Shown: positions 48,566-60,769 of the stretch, piece after piece
Numbering within the stretch: the stretch's first letter is position 1
How the letters are laid out: every line of letters starts with the position of its first letter
Origin: Phaeosaccion multiseriatum
Taxonomy: Eukaryota; Ochrophyta, other classes
Length of the DNA stretch: 64,000 nt
Assembly: GCA_965112735.1 (NCBI GenBank)
Contig: OZ218965.1
Span: 1,116,001-1,180,000 of the forward strand
Reading direction: 5' to 3'
The notes under the pieces: model-generated
Databases searched by the model: none
What the model saw: the letters and a program-made list of their open reading frames with translations, nothing else
Told to the model about the DNA's origin: nothing
Program-made: the position numbers and the translations under genes

Positions 48566-51500
48566 ATGCTTCACGTGAGGGGGGGCCTGGGCAGGGCCAC
48601 GCACCGACTGCCTGCCCTCTTCGGGAGGCCGTGTGTTATAGCACGCAGCCGAAGGAGAAGGCGAGGGAGTAGCAGCAGCGGCGGCGGTGACGGTGTCGTG
48701 CCTTCCCCCCCAGTCGGGCGGAGCTTCGCGTCCTCCTCCTCGAGGAGCAGTAGCGGCGGCATCACACGCAGCAGCACTGTTGGCTTCATCGGATGCGGTA
48801 ACATGGGTGAGAGATCATCACTGGTGTGGCTTACGGTCGGATCTGAAATCCCTCTGATCTCTCTCTGACACAAAAACACTCTCACCTTCCCTTCCGTTCC
48901 CTTCCCTTCCCTTCTGCCTGCCTGCCTGCCTGCCTGCCTGCATATTCCGGCAGGCTACCACATGTGCAAGAGCCTCATTCTGAGCAAGGAGAAGGTCCTT
49001 GTGTACGACGGTGAGCAGTCAGTGCCACGCTCGTCCAGTTTTTATGCGTCCTTTCTCCCATTCATGGATGCCCACCTCGTCCCTCTTCCCCTCCCATCTG
49101 CTGGTACCTGATGCCTCACGCCCTCTCCCCTCTGCCTTCCTGCCTCAGCGGACCTAAGCAAGACGGAGGAGCTGCAGCAGCTTGGAGAGGAGGGACAGGC
49201 GAGTAGTCAATTGTGGATGACAGGCCCCCCTGCGTGCACTTGCCTCTCTCTTGTTCCTTCACCTGCCTCTACTACTAACCCAAAGGAGCGCCCCCTTATT
49301 CCCTTCTTCTTGCTGCTGATCTGCTTGTTTCCTGGCGTGTGTACTTTCTGACTGCCTCCCTGACTGACTGCCTCCCTCCCTCCCTGCCTGCCTGCCTCTC
49401 CCCACCTCCCTGTACCACCAACTGCTGCAGGTCCGCATCGCCCAATCCGTGCCGGAGGTGGCCCAACTGTGCGGCACTGTGGTGACTATGCTTCCCTCCT
49501 CCCCGCACGTCAGGGACGTCTACCTTGACGGGGGGGGGGGGCTGCTGAACTTCGTGCAGGTGCGTGCATGCATGGAGGTTCATTGACTTAGAGGAGTGAG
49601 CCCAAGCATAAGTAGTTGTGTGTATGCGTGTTTGTTTGTGTGTTTGTTTGCTTGTGTATGTGTGTGTGAGAGTGGATCGATCCAACCTCCCTCTCTCTCT
49701 CTCTCTCTCTCTCCCTCTACCCCTCACCCGCCCTCAACTCCTCTGCTGTGAGCCCCCCCACCCAACGCCCTTTTTGTTCCTTTTACCTCTGCTCTGCCCG
49801 CATCGCACGGTTCTGCTCTCCACTACCCATATGCCCGTATGCCTCTGCCCACATATCTCCGTGCTCTGCGTGTATGCCTGTGTCTGACCTTACAGGCGTC
49901 TGCCCTGCTCATCGACTGCAGCACCATTGACCCCTCCACCAGCAGGCAAGTCGGCAAGGCCCCCCGGGGGGGGGGGGAGCAGGAAGGGGCTCTGCTCAAT
50001 CCGAAGGGGACTTGACGACTCTTGTTCCTCCGATGTGATCTTTCTCTCCCTCACACGCACACGCACACACACACTCTCTCTCTCCCTCTGTGTGTGTGTG
50101 TGTGTGTGCGTGTCTGTCGCTGTCTCTCTTCCTCCTACCCCCTCTCACACGCTCCCTCTCTCTGCCCCCTTCCCTCCATCTCCCTCTATCCTTCTTTCCC
50201 TGGTCCCAGGGCTGTGTCTGGAGAGGCTACGAAAGCCGGTGCCGTGATGATCGACGCACCCGTGTCGGGAGGTAAGTAAGAGGTGTCAGGAGCTGTGGAG
50301 AGGGCAGAGGGGGCAGGAGGTCGCGTTCCTCCTGGCGGGGCATGCAATACTACTCCCTCTCACTCACTCTCTTATACTTCCACTCCGTCCCTCCCTCCGT
50401 CCCTCCTCCTTTACTTACGCTCCGTCCCTTCCTCCGTCCCTCCACCCCCCCCTCCCTCTTACGATAATGCCCGTCCTATCCTATGGGGTGGCAGGTGTAC
50501 CGGCTGCCAAAGGCGGCACACTGACCTTCATCGTGGGTGGGGAGGCGTCCTCCGTGGAGCAAGCGTCACCCCTGCTGCACAAGATGGGAAAGGTCAGGCC
50601 GTATGCTGTCAGACCCAGGGGTGGAGTGTTCTGTGGTGGAGGAGGGGTCCTCTAACATGAAGGGAGGTCTGTGTGGTAGGGCCATTCATTGACTTCAAAG
50701 GCATCACCTCAGCACAACGTATGTGTGTATGTGGGTGTGTGGGTGTGTGGTAGGGTAGGGTAGAGTAAGGGCGGCTCTTTTGGTAAACCCAGCTGCTGGG
50801 GCAGTCGTATCACCAACTGCTGTGGCTGGCTGAAGAGAGAGTCATTTCATTCTTTGATGTACAGGAGGTGGTGCACTGCGGCCCCCCCGGGAGCGGTAGC
50901 GTCGCCAAGCTGTGCAACAACCTCGCCCTCGGAGTGTCCATGGTAAGCAGGGGGGTGGGGGGTGACATACGTGTTGACTTTCTCACTGGCAAGCACAAGC
51001 CCCGACCTCATCACCCCCCCCCCCTTTCCCCCTATCCTCGCACCCTGCTGCCATGCTACCATGCTGCCATATTGGTACACCGCTGCCGCAGATCGGCATC
51101 TGTGAGGCCATGAACCTTGGCGTGGAGCAGGGGGTGAGTGACCCGTCGAACCTCCCCACGAGAAGGGGATGGCAGTCGATGATAGCTGGGTTTGCGTGTG
51201 TGTGTACGTGGTGTGTGTGTATACGTGTGTGCGTGTGCGTGTGTCTGCCTCTCTCTCTCTCTGTGCGTGTGGGTATACCTCATTCTGCTTGTCCCCCACA
51301 CACACCCATCCCCGGCCTGACCACGGATCACCGCTGCACGTACCCTCCATCCCGCTTTTCTCTCTCTCCCCTTCCCTCTGCCCATACGCCTGTCCACATT
51401 GGTCTCCCTCTCTCTTTAGAAAACAATACTCTAATCTCTCTCCCTCTCCCCCCCTCTGCTTGTATGCCTCTAGCTGGACCCCTTGTTGCTGGCTGCTGTG

Positions 51501-52164
51501 CTGAACTCGTCCACCGGGCAATGTTGGGCCTCCTCCAGTTACAACCCCTGGCCAGGTGTGACGCACTAAGCCAACAAGGGCAGTAAATGAACAAGTTCAA
51601 AGGGGCACTAAATGCATTATGACGTGTCAGAGTCTCCGTTTCAATTTCAGTGCTTGGTGCCTTACGCCTGACACCTCTCTCCTCTCTCCTCTCTCCTCTC
51701 TCCTCTCCATTCTCTCCCCTCTCTCCTCTCCATTCTCTCCCCTCTCTCCTCTTTCCTCTTTCCTCTCTCCTCTCCTCTCTCTCATCTTCCCTCTCTCTCC
51801 TCTCTCCTCTCTCCTCTCCTCTCCATTCTCTCTCCTCTCTCCTCTCTCCTCTCTCCTCCCTCCTCTCTCCTCTCTCCTCTCTCCTCTTTCCTCTCTCCTC
51901 TCTCTCCTCTCTCCTCTTTCCTCTCTCTCCTCTCTCCTCTCTCTCCTCTGCTGAATCTTTCTGTGTTCCTCTGATGGCAGGTGTGATGGAAGGGGTTCCC
52001 TCTGCCAAAGGCTATGAGGGGGGCTTCTCAGCGGCACTGATGGAGAAGGTGAGGAGGGGAGATGGAAGCATATGGGCAGTGAGGCAGTGAGGCGGAGAGC
52101 CCTCCCGTGTCTGTACCTCTCTCCGTCGCTCCTCCTCTCTCTTCCTCTCCCCCTTTCTCTTGCG

Positions 52165-52235
<71 letters not shown>

Positions 52236-52754
52236 TCCCCCTTTGTCTTGCGCTCTCTCTCTCCTCTCCCTCACTCCCTCTCTCGCTCCCTCTCTCCCTC
52301 CCCCTTTCTCTCTCTCTCCACCGTCCCCCCCCCCCCCCTATCTCTCTCTCCGACCACTCCTTCCCTCGCATCCCTCAGGACTTGCACCTGGCTCTGCAGG
52401 CTGCACGGGATAGTCAGGTGTGTTCCTCCCCCCCACCCCCATCCACTGCCATCCCCTCCCTGCCATCCACTGCCATTCCCTCCCTGCCATCCACTACCAT
52501 CCCCTCCCTGCCATCCACTGCCATTCCCTGCCTGCCATCCACTGCCACCGCCTCCCTGCCAATATATGATGCGCACAAGGAGCAGCGTAGGCACCTTAAT
52601 GCTCAATCCTCTCGCCTTCCTTGCCTACCTCACCGCCTACCTCACCGCCTACCTCACCGCCTACCTCACCGCCTGGCAGACCGCCTGACTGAGTGACTGA
52701 CTGACTGACTGACTGACTGACTGACTGACTGACTGACTGACTGACTGACTGACT

Positions 52755-52796
<42 letters not shown>

Positions 52797-53177
52797 TACC
52801 CCCTTGGGTGCCTGCATGTAGGTGGTGCTGCCTCTTGGGGCGCTCTCGCACGAGCTCTACACTCTCATGGCGAGGCAAGGACGAGGTGCGTGCGTGCGTG
52901 CGTGCGTGCGTGTGTGCGTGCGAGCATCGAGTCAGCATCTCTCCTGGTACCCATCGCTTCTCACGTGCCCACGCACCCACTTACTTACGTACTTCTACTT
53001 ACTTTTGACTTCCTTTCTTCCTTCCTTCCTTCCTTTCTGACCTTACTCACTTACCTACTTCCTTCATTCTTTCTTTCTTTCTTTCTTTCCTTCCTTCCTT
53101 CCTTCCTTCCTTCCTTCCTTCCTTCCTTCCTTCCTTCCTTCCTTCCTTCCTTCCTTCCTTCCTTCCTTCCTTCCTTC

Positions 53178-53208
<31 letters not shown>

Positions 53209-53367
53209 CCTTCCTTCCTTGCTCACGTACTTGTTTGTATAGGCAACTTGGACTTCTCGGGCATCCTTGAGACCATTCAGGCCCGCACCGCCCCAGGGGG
53301 GGGGGGTCCCGGGGGTGATGAGGACATCCCCGTTGGGGAGGGGGAGACGGGATCTCGCCTCATTTGA
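48566..53367 (+). CDS. HIBADH: 3-hydroxyisobutyrate dehydrogenase, mitochondrial
   Basis: Fourteen exons: 48566-48806, 48954-49010, 49149-49198, 49431-49559, 49896-49945, 50210-50271, 50495-50592, 50865-50942, 51092-51133, 51474-51555, 51981-52048, 52379-52417, 52822-52885, 53243-53367; 394 residues. It oxidises 3-hydroxyisobutyrate to methylmalonate semialdehyde with NAD+ in valine breakdown. An Arg/Ser-rich N-terminus of about 70 residues resembles a mitochondrial presequence. Then come the NAD-binding GFIGCGNMG (73-81), VTMLPSSPHV, LIDCSTIDP, APVSGGVPAA, GPPGSGSVAKLCNN with catalytic Lys244, SSTGQCWAS and PLGALSHELY. Introns 3 and 5 have GC donors (gcgagt, gcaagt), and no GT alternative keeps the frame. 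The C-terminus carries an unusual Gly/Glu-rich extension of about 25 residues after the normal end of the fold. Confidence 0.95.
51675..51950. repeat. (CTCTC)n-type pyrimidine array, HIBADH intron 10
   Basis: Imperfect CTCTCTCCT repeat spanning most of the intron between exons 10 and 11. Confidence 0.9.
52437..52797. repeat. Three adjoining repeats in HIBADH intron 12
   Basis: First, a CCATCCACTGCCATCCCCTC minisatellite (52,437-52,560). Then a 12-base CGCCTACCTCAC tandem (52,617-52,676). Then a (GACT)n array (52,684-52,797) ending shortly before the exon 13 acceptor. Confidence 0.92.
53022..53220. repeat. (CTTC)n array, HIBADH intron 13
   Basis: About 200 bases of TTCC repeat changing to GCTT near its end, upstream of the last exon. 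Confidence 0.93.
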
Positions 53368-54372
53368 TCATTTCAGGCTGGGGGCGAAGAGGACAGAGGG
53401 GAGATCAGAGGAGATGAAAGAGCGGCAGAGGCCCATGATAAGGCAGCAGCAGACGCACAGCCGACCGGCACGGGTAGAGGGTGGGTGCATGTGGGTGGGT
53501 GCGTGCGTGGATGGGTGCGTGGGTGGGTGTGTATAGATGGGTAGAAAGGTGGTGTATGAATGGGCGTGTGGTGTATGGACGTATGAGTGTGTGGGTGGGC
53601 TCGGTCCCAGACAAGCTTCGCAAACTCAAAACAGGAAGCTGGAAAAGTGTTTGCGCCGGAAGCTGTGGAGCTTATCGGGAGCAGTGTGGGCGGCTGGGTA
53701 TGTGGATGCGTGGATGGTCGGGTGGGTAGGTGTAGCTATGGGTGGTTGTGGATGCGAGTGTGCCTGCGTGTAGACGTGTAAGGGTGGAAGGAAGATCGGT
53801 CGTCATTGTTTTGATGTTCTTCAGCCCCTTTCCTATTAAATCAAACGTATCATCAGCAGGGGGGTCACAGACGGGCAAAAGCACGACGTATCACTCGCCA
53901 CTCGCTTCCAAAGACGGAGGGCGTAATGCTGTAGAGCGTTTTGGAGGCTGTAAATAGATTCACATGTGCATTCTGCCGCATAGCGGCGTTACGGAAAAGA
54001 CCGGGTCCGGGGAATAGCCCATATGCCTTTTCCCCAGGGGGTCCCGTATTTACTCAAACCCTCTCCCTACCTTCCCCTTATTATTAGAAGGGAGATAAAG
54101 TATCCCCCACTTCTCTCCAGGTGTTCATTCTTTTTCTCCATTCACTGTCTCTTCCTCCTACTACTGCTGCTGTAATTTACCACCAACGCAAGACCAGGGA
54201 GCCCGAGCTCTCTCGAAAACAAGCTGCTGGATTTGGCGTTGAGCGAGGGGGAGAGACGTAAAGGGGGAAAAAGAGCCTACACTTCGGGCAAGCGTGGGGA
54301 TTTTTCGGGCAAGGTTGGGGAGGAAAAGAAGGAGGAAGGGAGAGGGAGGAGGACTGAGCTCCACAACTCATC
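53368..54372. other. Intergenic spacer
   Basis: 3' flank of HIBADH and upstream region of the bromodomain gene. Includes a GTGGGTGGGTGC-rich stretch (53,480-53,770). No gene is supported; the plus ORFs of 60-90 codons in the G-rich part look random. Confidence 0.6.
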
Positions 54373-57300
54373 ATGGACACGCCAATGGCAGGGGGCCCGC
54401 CCACAGGGCTCCCGCCGCCAAACCGCACTGTGCCAGACGGAGTCTTCATGAAAGGGACGCTCAAGCGGGACTCGGAGGGCTATGTGGCCTTTGAGGGCGA
54501 CTGGGCGCTCAATCAGAGGACGTATAAGACGGGCGGAGTCAGAAGCTCCTTCCGCTTCATAGGGGTTGAAAGATCAAAGGTAAGAGGGAAGGGAGAGGAA
54601 GGAGCGATGAGACATAGAGGGACGGTGATGAGGCTGAGGAGGCAAGGAGAAGGGAAGGGAAGATGCGATGGGACAGGGAAAGTGGGGAGGACGAAGGGAG
54701 GGAAGAGAAAGGGCTGGAGAAAGGAGTTGAGTAAAGCAACGGAGTAGAGGAGGAGAAGAAGGAAGAATGTGAGCTGGAGGCTCGTGTCTGAAGCGGCCGA
54801 GGCAAAGCAGTAGATGAGAGCAGAGCAGCAAGGGCCGTGGGACTCTTGCAGCAGTAGATGCGAGGTGCGGAGTGGAGCAAGCAAGCTGTGCTGGCTGTAT
54901 CCCCAACTGCTGTGCCGTACCGTGCTGTGCTGTGCTATGCTATGCAGAGTGGGCTATTCCAAGATGGCAAGTTCGAGGGCGCCTTCATGATGGTCAAGGA
55001 GGGCCAGCAAGTCAAGGTCACAGACACGAGTGTACTCCGCTTCCAGGAGCACAGGTGCGGCCCCTTGGGCGGATCGGGGAGAATAAGGGACTCACTCACC
55101 GGCTCTTCTCACCCGCTCTTATTATCTCACTTACTTACTTACTTCCTTACCCACTCTCAGTCTCTCCATCATCCACTCACTCACCCACTCACTCACTCAA
55201 TCACTCACTCACCCACTCCCTTTCCTCCCCCCTCCCTCCCTCCTGCCCTCCCCCCCCCCCCCTCTGCTGTGCTGCCCGCCCGCCCGCTTGAAACAACACC
55301 AGCAACAAAGGCTACAACGTGGATGGCACCGCCTCCAACATCTACGGCACATTCAACATCACGGGGGTGGCTGTCCCTGGCTCGGGCGCAATGTTCGTCT
55401 ACCGAACTACGGCTCCGGTTGGTGCCGGTGCTGCAGGCGCGGCCCCTTCCGCTGGGAGCAGAGGGACAGCAGTCTCCGCCGCTGCAGCTCAGTCCCGGGG
55501 GGGTACCGCCTCTGCCACCTCTGTGCTGGGGGGTCGAGCGGCCGTGGCGTCCCCCTCGGGAGGTGCCCCGGGGGGAGCCAAGAAGAAGTCAGGGGGCGGG
55601 GGCGGAGGAGGAGGAGGAGGAGGAGGAGGAGGAGGGGGAGCGAGAGCAAGAGGGGGTGGGGGGTCGTTGGTGCCGCAGCCGCTGACGCAGGCGGGAGCGG
55701 CTGCACTTCAAGCGCTGCAGGCTCAGCCCGCGCAGCTTAAGGCATGGTGCACGGGGCTGCTTAACGATATCACGAAGCTCCGTGAGGCCACCTGGTTCGC
55801 GTCGCCAGGTGAGACGGCCACACACACAGAGAGAGAGAGAGGGAGAGAGAGCAGGAGATGGAGAGTGGGAGAGAGTACGAGAGAGAGGGGGTGGAGCGGA
55901 GAGAGTGTCAGCAATGGTGGCAAGCGCCGCGTCGGGGTGTTGGCTGCCCCCCCCCCACTCACTGCTGTAGTGATGGTGGGGAGCAGTGACGCCCTGCCAT
56001 TGGAAGGTAGTCTCCTCTCTCTCCAAGTGCTCGTCTCTCTTACCTCTCCCTTCACTTCCTCTCTCCCCACCCCGCCCCTTCTCTCTGCCCCTCTTACCAT
56101 TCTCCTCCCCACTCCCTCCCGTTTCCACCCCCCTCCTCTCCCACCACCCACTCCCGCCGAAACTGCCAAAACCTTTCGTAACATGAAACTGTCGAATCCG
56201 CCGCCCACCCATCCCACTCGTCGCCATTGCCAGTGGTGGCCGGGCCGGGTGTACCGGGCTACTTCGAGAAGGTGAAGCGGCCCATGGACCACGGCACCAT
56301 GCGCCAGAAGCTCGACAGCGCTGCCTCATACCCCAGCGCGGAATCCTTCTTGGCGGACCTCCGTCTCACCATCAACAACGCGCTGCTCTACAACACCGTC
56401 AAGGGCACACAGGTTCGTGTGTGTGTGCGTGTGTGTATGTGTGTGTGTGTGCGTGTGGGCATACGTAAGTATGTATGTGTACGTGCGCCGCCGGTGTGCT
56501 GTGCTTTTTCATGGTTTTACCGTGGGAGGCCTCGGAGGCATCGCGGAGGCATCACGGAGGCATCAGGAGATTTGTGGACATTTGTACCAGCAGTACTGCA
56601 AAACGCAAACAGAGGGGAGAGGTGGTCGAGGGAGTCAGGTGCACACTCAAACTCTGGTGGCACCAACCATGCAGACCATTTCATGTGCCTCCCACAAATA
56701 TACTCAAATCACCATGCGAATGTGCTTTTGTACCTCCCCTCCCCTCTTCTCTCTTTGTCATTTGTGAAGGTGTATGCCGACTGCCGGAGCTTCTTCAAGT
56801 CGCAGGAGAAGAAGATTCAGGCGGCTGTCAAGGCGGAAGTGAAGCGGGCAGAGAAGAGCAGAGCAGCGGCCGGCTTTGGCTACGGGGGAGGGGGGGTGGC
56901 GGCTCGACCTGGGGCAGGAGTAGGAGCCGCAGGGAAAGGAGGCGGAGCAGGGCTGGGGGGAGGAGCCAAGGGACAGGGGCAGCGGCCGGGAGCGCTGAAA
57001 GCAGGGGGGGCTGGAGGCGCCGCCGCAGGAGCTCCTTACGGAGGGGGTGAGGCAGGATCATTGGCACCATTGACTCCTGCCGTACCACTGCCTCCGACAA
57101 CGGGCGATCAGGAAGGCCTCGCGAAGGACCTGAATGATCTGTTTGACAAGCGCAATAAGGCGACAGAGGAGGTGGACCGGGCCTACGCCTGGGCCGTGTG
57201 GAAGGTGCTGATGAGCCGGGCGCCCGAGCACAAGTCGAGGCGGGTGGGAGAGGAGGTGGAGATTGAGGCAGACTCCATCTCGCCGTTGGACTTTTGGCAA

Positions 57301-58431
57301 GTACGGGACTTGCTCGACCGCCACCGGAACCACCAGGCGGCCAAGCTGGAGGGAGGAGACACAGCGCAAGCCGCTGCTTCCGCTGAGGCTGCTACTACTC
57401 CTGCTGCTGCTGCTGCTGCAGTGAGTGCCAGTGTCGCTGTCGCGTCCGTCACCTCGGCCGGTTCAGGGTCAGTCGCAGCTGCTTCCACGGAGGGTGACAA
57501 GGCTGGAGCGACGCTCTACAAGCCGAAGGAAGAGAGAAGGGAGGGGGCGAAGCAGGAGGGTGGGGAGGGGCCGATGGGCAAGAAGAGGCCAAGACCGATG
57601 GAGGGGGCTCCTCCCGCTGCCGCTGCGTCTGTTGCTGCCGCCGTTGCTGCCGCTGCTGCTGGTGGTGGTGGTGGTGGTGGTGCGGGTGCTGAGGCAGACG
57701 GAGCAAGCACCTCAGAGGATGAGGACAGCGACTATGAAGAGAGAGAAGGGGGTGCGGAGAAGAGGGCGAAACTGAGCGGGGTCGGGGCTGGGGCCTCAGC
57801 CGCGAAATCTGCTGCGGCTGGTGGTGGTCCAGCTACTGGTGGGGAGGGCGGTGAGGATGCGGACGGTGATGCGGAGATGAAGGACAAGGAGGGCAAGGGA
57901 AGCGAAGGCGAAGAAGGACACGCGGAGAAGGCAGAGAAGAAGGACAGTGCGGCAGCAGCCATTCACGTGCTAGACACTTCGTCCACAGCCTTCAATGTCG
58001 AGGTCAACATTGGGGCGGATTTGGACGACGCGGATGCGGCCGGCGAAGAGGGGTCGGGCGAAGGATCAGGGGACATGGAGGACGGAGGAGACGACGGCCC
58101 TTCTGACTGGGACTCTGCTCGGCGGGAGAAGCAAGAGAGGCACCGGAGGGAGAAGGAGAGGAGCGAGCAGGAGGCGCAGGAAGCGGAGAATAGGATAAAG
58201 CTGGGGGCAGCGCGGGCGGCGCAGCTGAGCGAAGCCGCAGAGAAGATGAAGAAGGACAAGCAGGAGGAGGAGAAGAGGGAGAAGGAGGAGGCGGAGAGGA
58301 GAAAGAAGGAGGCCCAGGACAAGATCGAGGCCGAGAGAGAGCAGAAGAGGAAGGAGCGCGAGGGGCGCGTGCAGGCCGTGGATCTGGACGAGGTGCGGAG
58401 AGACGGCGATCTCATGGACCTCATGGGTTAA
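54373..58431 (+). CDS. Bromodomain protein with charged coiled-coil C-terminus
   Basis: Five exons: 54373-54579, 54948-55054, 55303-55808, 56234-56412, 56770-58431; 886 residues. Residues 1-140 form a Gly-patterned beta-rich domain (GVFMKGTLKRDSEGYVAFEG, NIYGTFNITG) I cannot name. A poly-Gly/Ala linker follows. The bromodomain starts near the end of exon 3 and continues through YFEKVKRPMDHGTM (283-296), a ZA-loop Pro-Met-Asp, FLADLRLTINNALLYN with acetyl-lysine-binding Asn327, and VYADCRSFFKSQEKKI. A chromatin-reader role, binding acetylated lysine on histones, follows from the family. The C-terminal half is acidic and Ala-rich, then a long Glu/Lys/Arg coiled coil ending DLMDLMG. Intron 4 (56413-56769) is a multiple of three without stops and ends in AAG; I treat it as an intron because splicing restores the continuous fold. 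Confidence 0.9.
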
Positions 58432-59020
58432 TGGGTTAATGGGTTAACGGCTTAGGTTACTGTACTAGAGGGTCGTTAGTACGATAGGGGCGTCTACGTT
58501 GCAAGGTGGAGTTGAGGTGTTCCTTCCACTGTGAGTGTGAGTGGTGGTGCTGCCCCACTATTGCTATTGCATGCGCTCCTCCAGAGCGTTTGGAGTGGAG
58601 CAGGGCAGAGCATTGCGGCCCTGGCTTTGGGGAAGGCGCCCACCCGCCCGTGCAGAGCAGCGAGGCAAGCGGAATGGGCCAGGCCTTGTGAGGGGGTACG
58701 TGATTAGGGTTAAGGCAATAAAGAACTCACACCATGACACGATCTACTTCCTGTTTGGCGCTCTCCGCGGGGGGTTGAATAAGGGCAGCAGTAGAAGATG
58801 AGAAAGGGGAAGGGCGTTCCAAATAAGTCATTGGAGAGGGGCCCTTCCCTCTCCAACTTGTCTATGTTTTATGCTATATGGTATGCACTGATTCGGCTGG
58901 AGGAAGAAGCACACTTCTTACAAAGAGAGAAGGGCTGAAGTGAAGCCCCTTTCTATGGCACCGTGTGCGAAACAAGACGGTGCTTGACGAAGGAGGGGCC
59001 GCGTTGTCTGCCCTGGTCAC
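58432..59020. other. 3' flank of the bromodomain gene, duplicated downstream
   Basis: Starts with three ATGGGTTA(A) repeats after the stop. From about 58,505 it matches about 62,320-62,900 almost base for base. It lies between two convergent genes and no gene is seen. Confidence 0.75.
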
Positions 59021-60106
59021 TCAGTCCTCGCACTCACAGGGGTGACCATTGTCGTGCACCCACTGCTTCATCTCCTCAAAGGCGGCAGGGGGCATATCCC
59101 ATCCAGGAATCACTTCTTGAAGGAACTGTGGGCATGCCCACTCGTCCCAGGGACTCATGACCTCCTCCGAGCGGAGCCACTTCAGGACAGAGAGGCTCTC
59201 ACGGCTATAAACTGCTTCATAACAGACATCTTCATCCCACGTGCACAGCTCCCGTGCGTTTGCATGCAGCCACTGCAGCACTTCCAGATTGCCTTCCCCG
59301 GCCGCCCAGAGAGCCCCGCACCTCCACCCGCTGTCCCCCTCAGCCGCCTCCATCTCAGCTCTGACCTTCGGATGATGCAAAAGCATGCCCAACGCTCGAA
59401 TATGCCCCGCCATTACAGCCCCCGACCACATAAAGGAGTCAGGAGGGCCCTCAAACTCGTCGGACAGCAGCCACGTAAGAACCTCCACATTGCCGCACTT
59501 GCCAGCTTCGCGACAAGTAAGGCTCTGATCCCACGGGCACCGCTCCTTGTTGGGCAGGTCCTCCGCTCGCAGCCATTGGAGGATGCTCAGTGCGTGCCTT
59601 TCATTCCTCACCGCAACCTTGGATACGGTCAAACCCCAGGCTCACCCCATGCTGTGAAGAGCCTTGCAAATACGCAAGTCTCCGTACTGTGCCGCAGCCT
59701 CAAAAGTGTTCACACTCAGCTCACACCCGTACGTCCTGGCCCACCTCAAACGCTCCTCAGACTCAACCACACTCCTGATCCGGGTTGTCTTGGCCCAATG
59801 AAGACGTCTGTAGTGCTCCTTCCACTCCTTGCTCACCGCCGCTACGAACAAGTCGTGCCCACCACCAGTCCACTCCATCACGCTACGGAGCATTACAGCC
59901 GGGGCCAGAGCCTCTTCACAAGCTTCGAAGGTCTGAGCATCGCTTCCCTCGCCTCCAGCAAGGGCAGCGGGACCGGGAGTAGGTGTTGAAGCGGCACCGG
60001 CACCACCGCTTCCATGCAAAGTCAGACATACTTCCCCTGCCGAGGAGTCGGTGGGTGGAGCTGGCTGGAGCCTTTTGCCGCCATGCTTTCGGCTCGGTCC
60101 GTCCAT
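59021..60106 (-). pseudogene. Ankyrin-like repeat gene broken by one in-frame TGA
   Basis: Intronless. The frame from ATG 60,106 to the TGA ending at 59,021 is open except for one TGA at 59,642-59,644 (codon 155). The paralogue at 62,917-64,000 has TGT (Cys) at that codon. The N-terminal part has an F-box-like stretch (VMLRSVMEWTGGGHDLF, VSKEWKEHY). The rest is repeats of about 30 residues with the pattern of ankyrin-like proteins (LSILQWLRAED, CPWD, AGKCGNVEVLTWLLSDEF, GNLEVLQWLHANA, VLKWLRSEEVM), ending GHPCECED. Frame and sequence are otherwise preserved, so inactivation would be very recent. Alternatives are a sequencing error or readthrough. Confidence 0.8.
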
Positions 60107-60769
60107 GTCTTCCGCGGTCCCACTCTAGATGACTGCTTGACACTTATGATGCGCGGTGCAGGGCAGGTGATGGGGGGGAAGAAGCCCTTTAGCTTTCCTC
60201 AGCGAAGCCTGGCATGACGAGAGAAGGGAAGGGGCAGGAGGAACGACAGGACGGAAATGACACGCGGTGTGAGGAAAAGGCGGCATCGGTACCTCCCCTG
60301 CTGTTGGGCCTTTGCCGACACCCCCCCCCCGAAGAGCCGAAGAGTGTGGAGGGCAAGTTTACTTCAATGGAGTCGATCACCATCTCCCCGCACCGCCTCG
60401 ACTGCTCTAAGCCTCCTCCAGCCTGCACTCTTCAGCGCCACACTCCTACCTGCAGCTTGGTGGAAAATGGTGCGTGGAGAGTGAGTTGAGAGGGATACAA
60501 GGCAAGTTGGTCGTTCAGCGTCGGCCTGGTAGTCGAGCTCTGTGGTCGCCACACCACACACACCCACACACACACACACTTTCACACTTTCAGTTTCTTA
60601 GGTGATTCCTATTAAGTCAATAAAGTTTTCCACCCGAAGAGACGGAGCGAGCGCGGGGCCGGCGCAAACAAGGCCGCCATTGCTGCATGATGGCACAGAG
60701 AAGGTGGGGCCATTAGTCACTTCTTTGAAGCGCTGCAGATACTTTGGCGAAGTGGGCAACACACACGCC
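60107..60769. other. Divergent spacer between ankyrin-like genes
   Basis: About 660 bases between a minus-strand and a plus-strand ankyrin-like gene. Contains a short (CA)n run (60,556-60,578) and ATTCCTATTAAGTCAATAAA (60,605-60,624), which also occurs at about 29,391 in an LNR gene B intron. No gene seen. Confidence 0.6.

Noticed and set aside
56413-56769. In-frame readthrough of bromodomain intron 4 as coding sequence
   Set aside because: Translation gives Val-Cys-Val-Arg repeats from GT-rich DNA and splits the bromodomain between NALLYN and the next helix. Splicing restores the normal fold.
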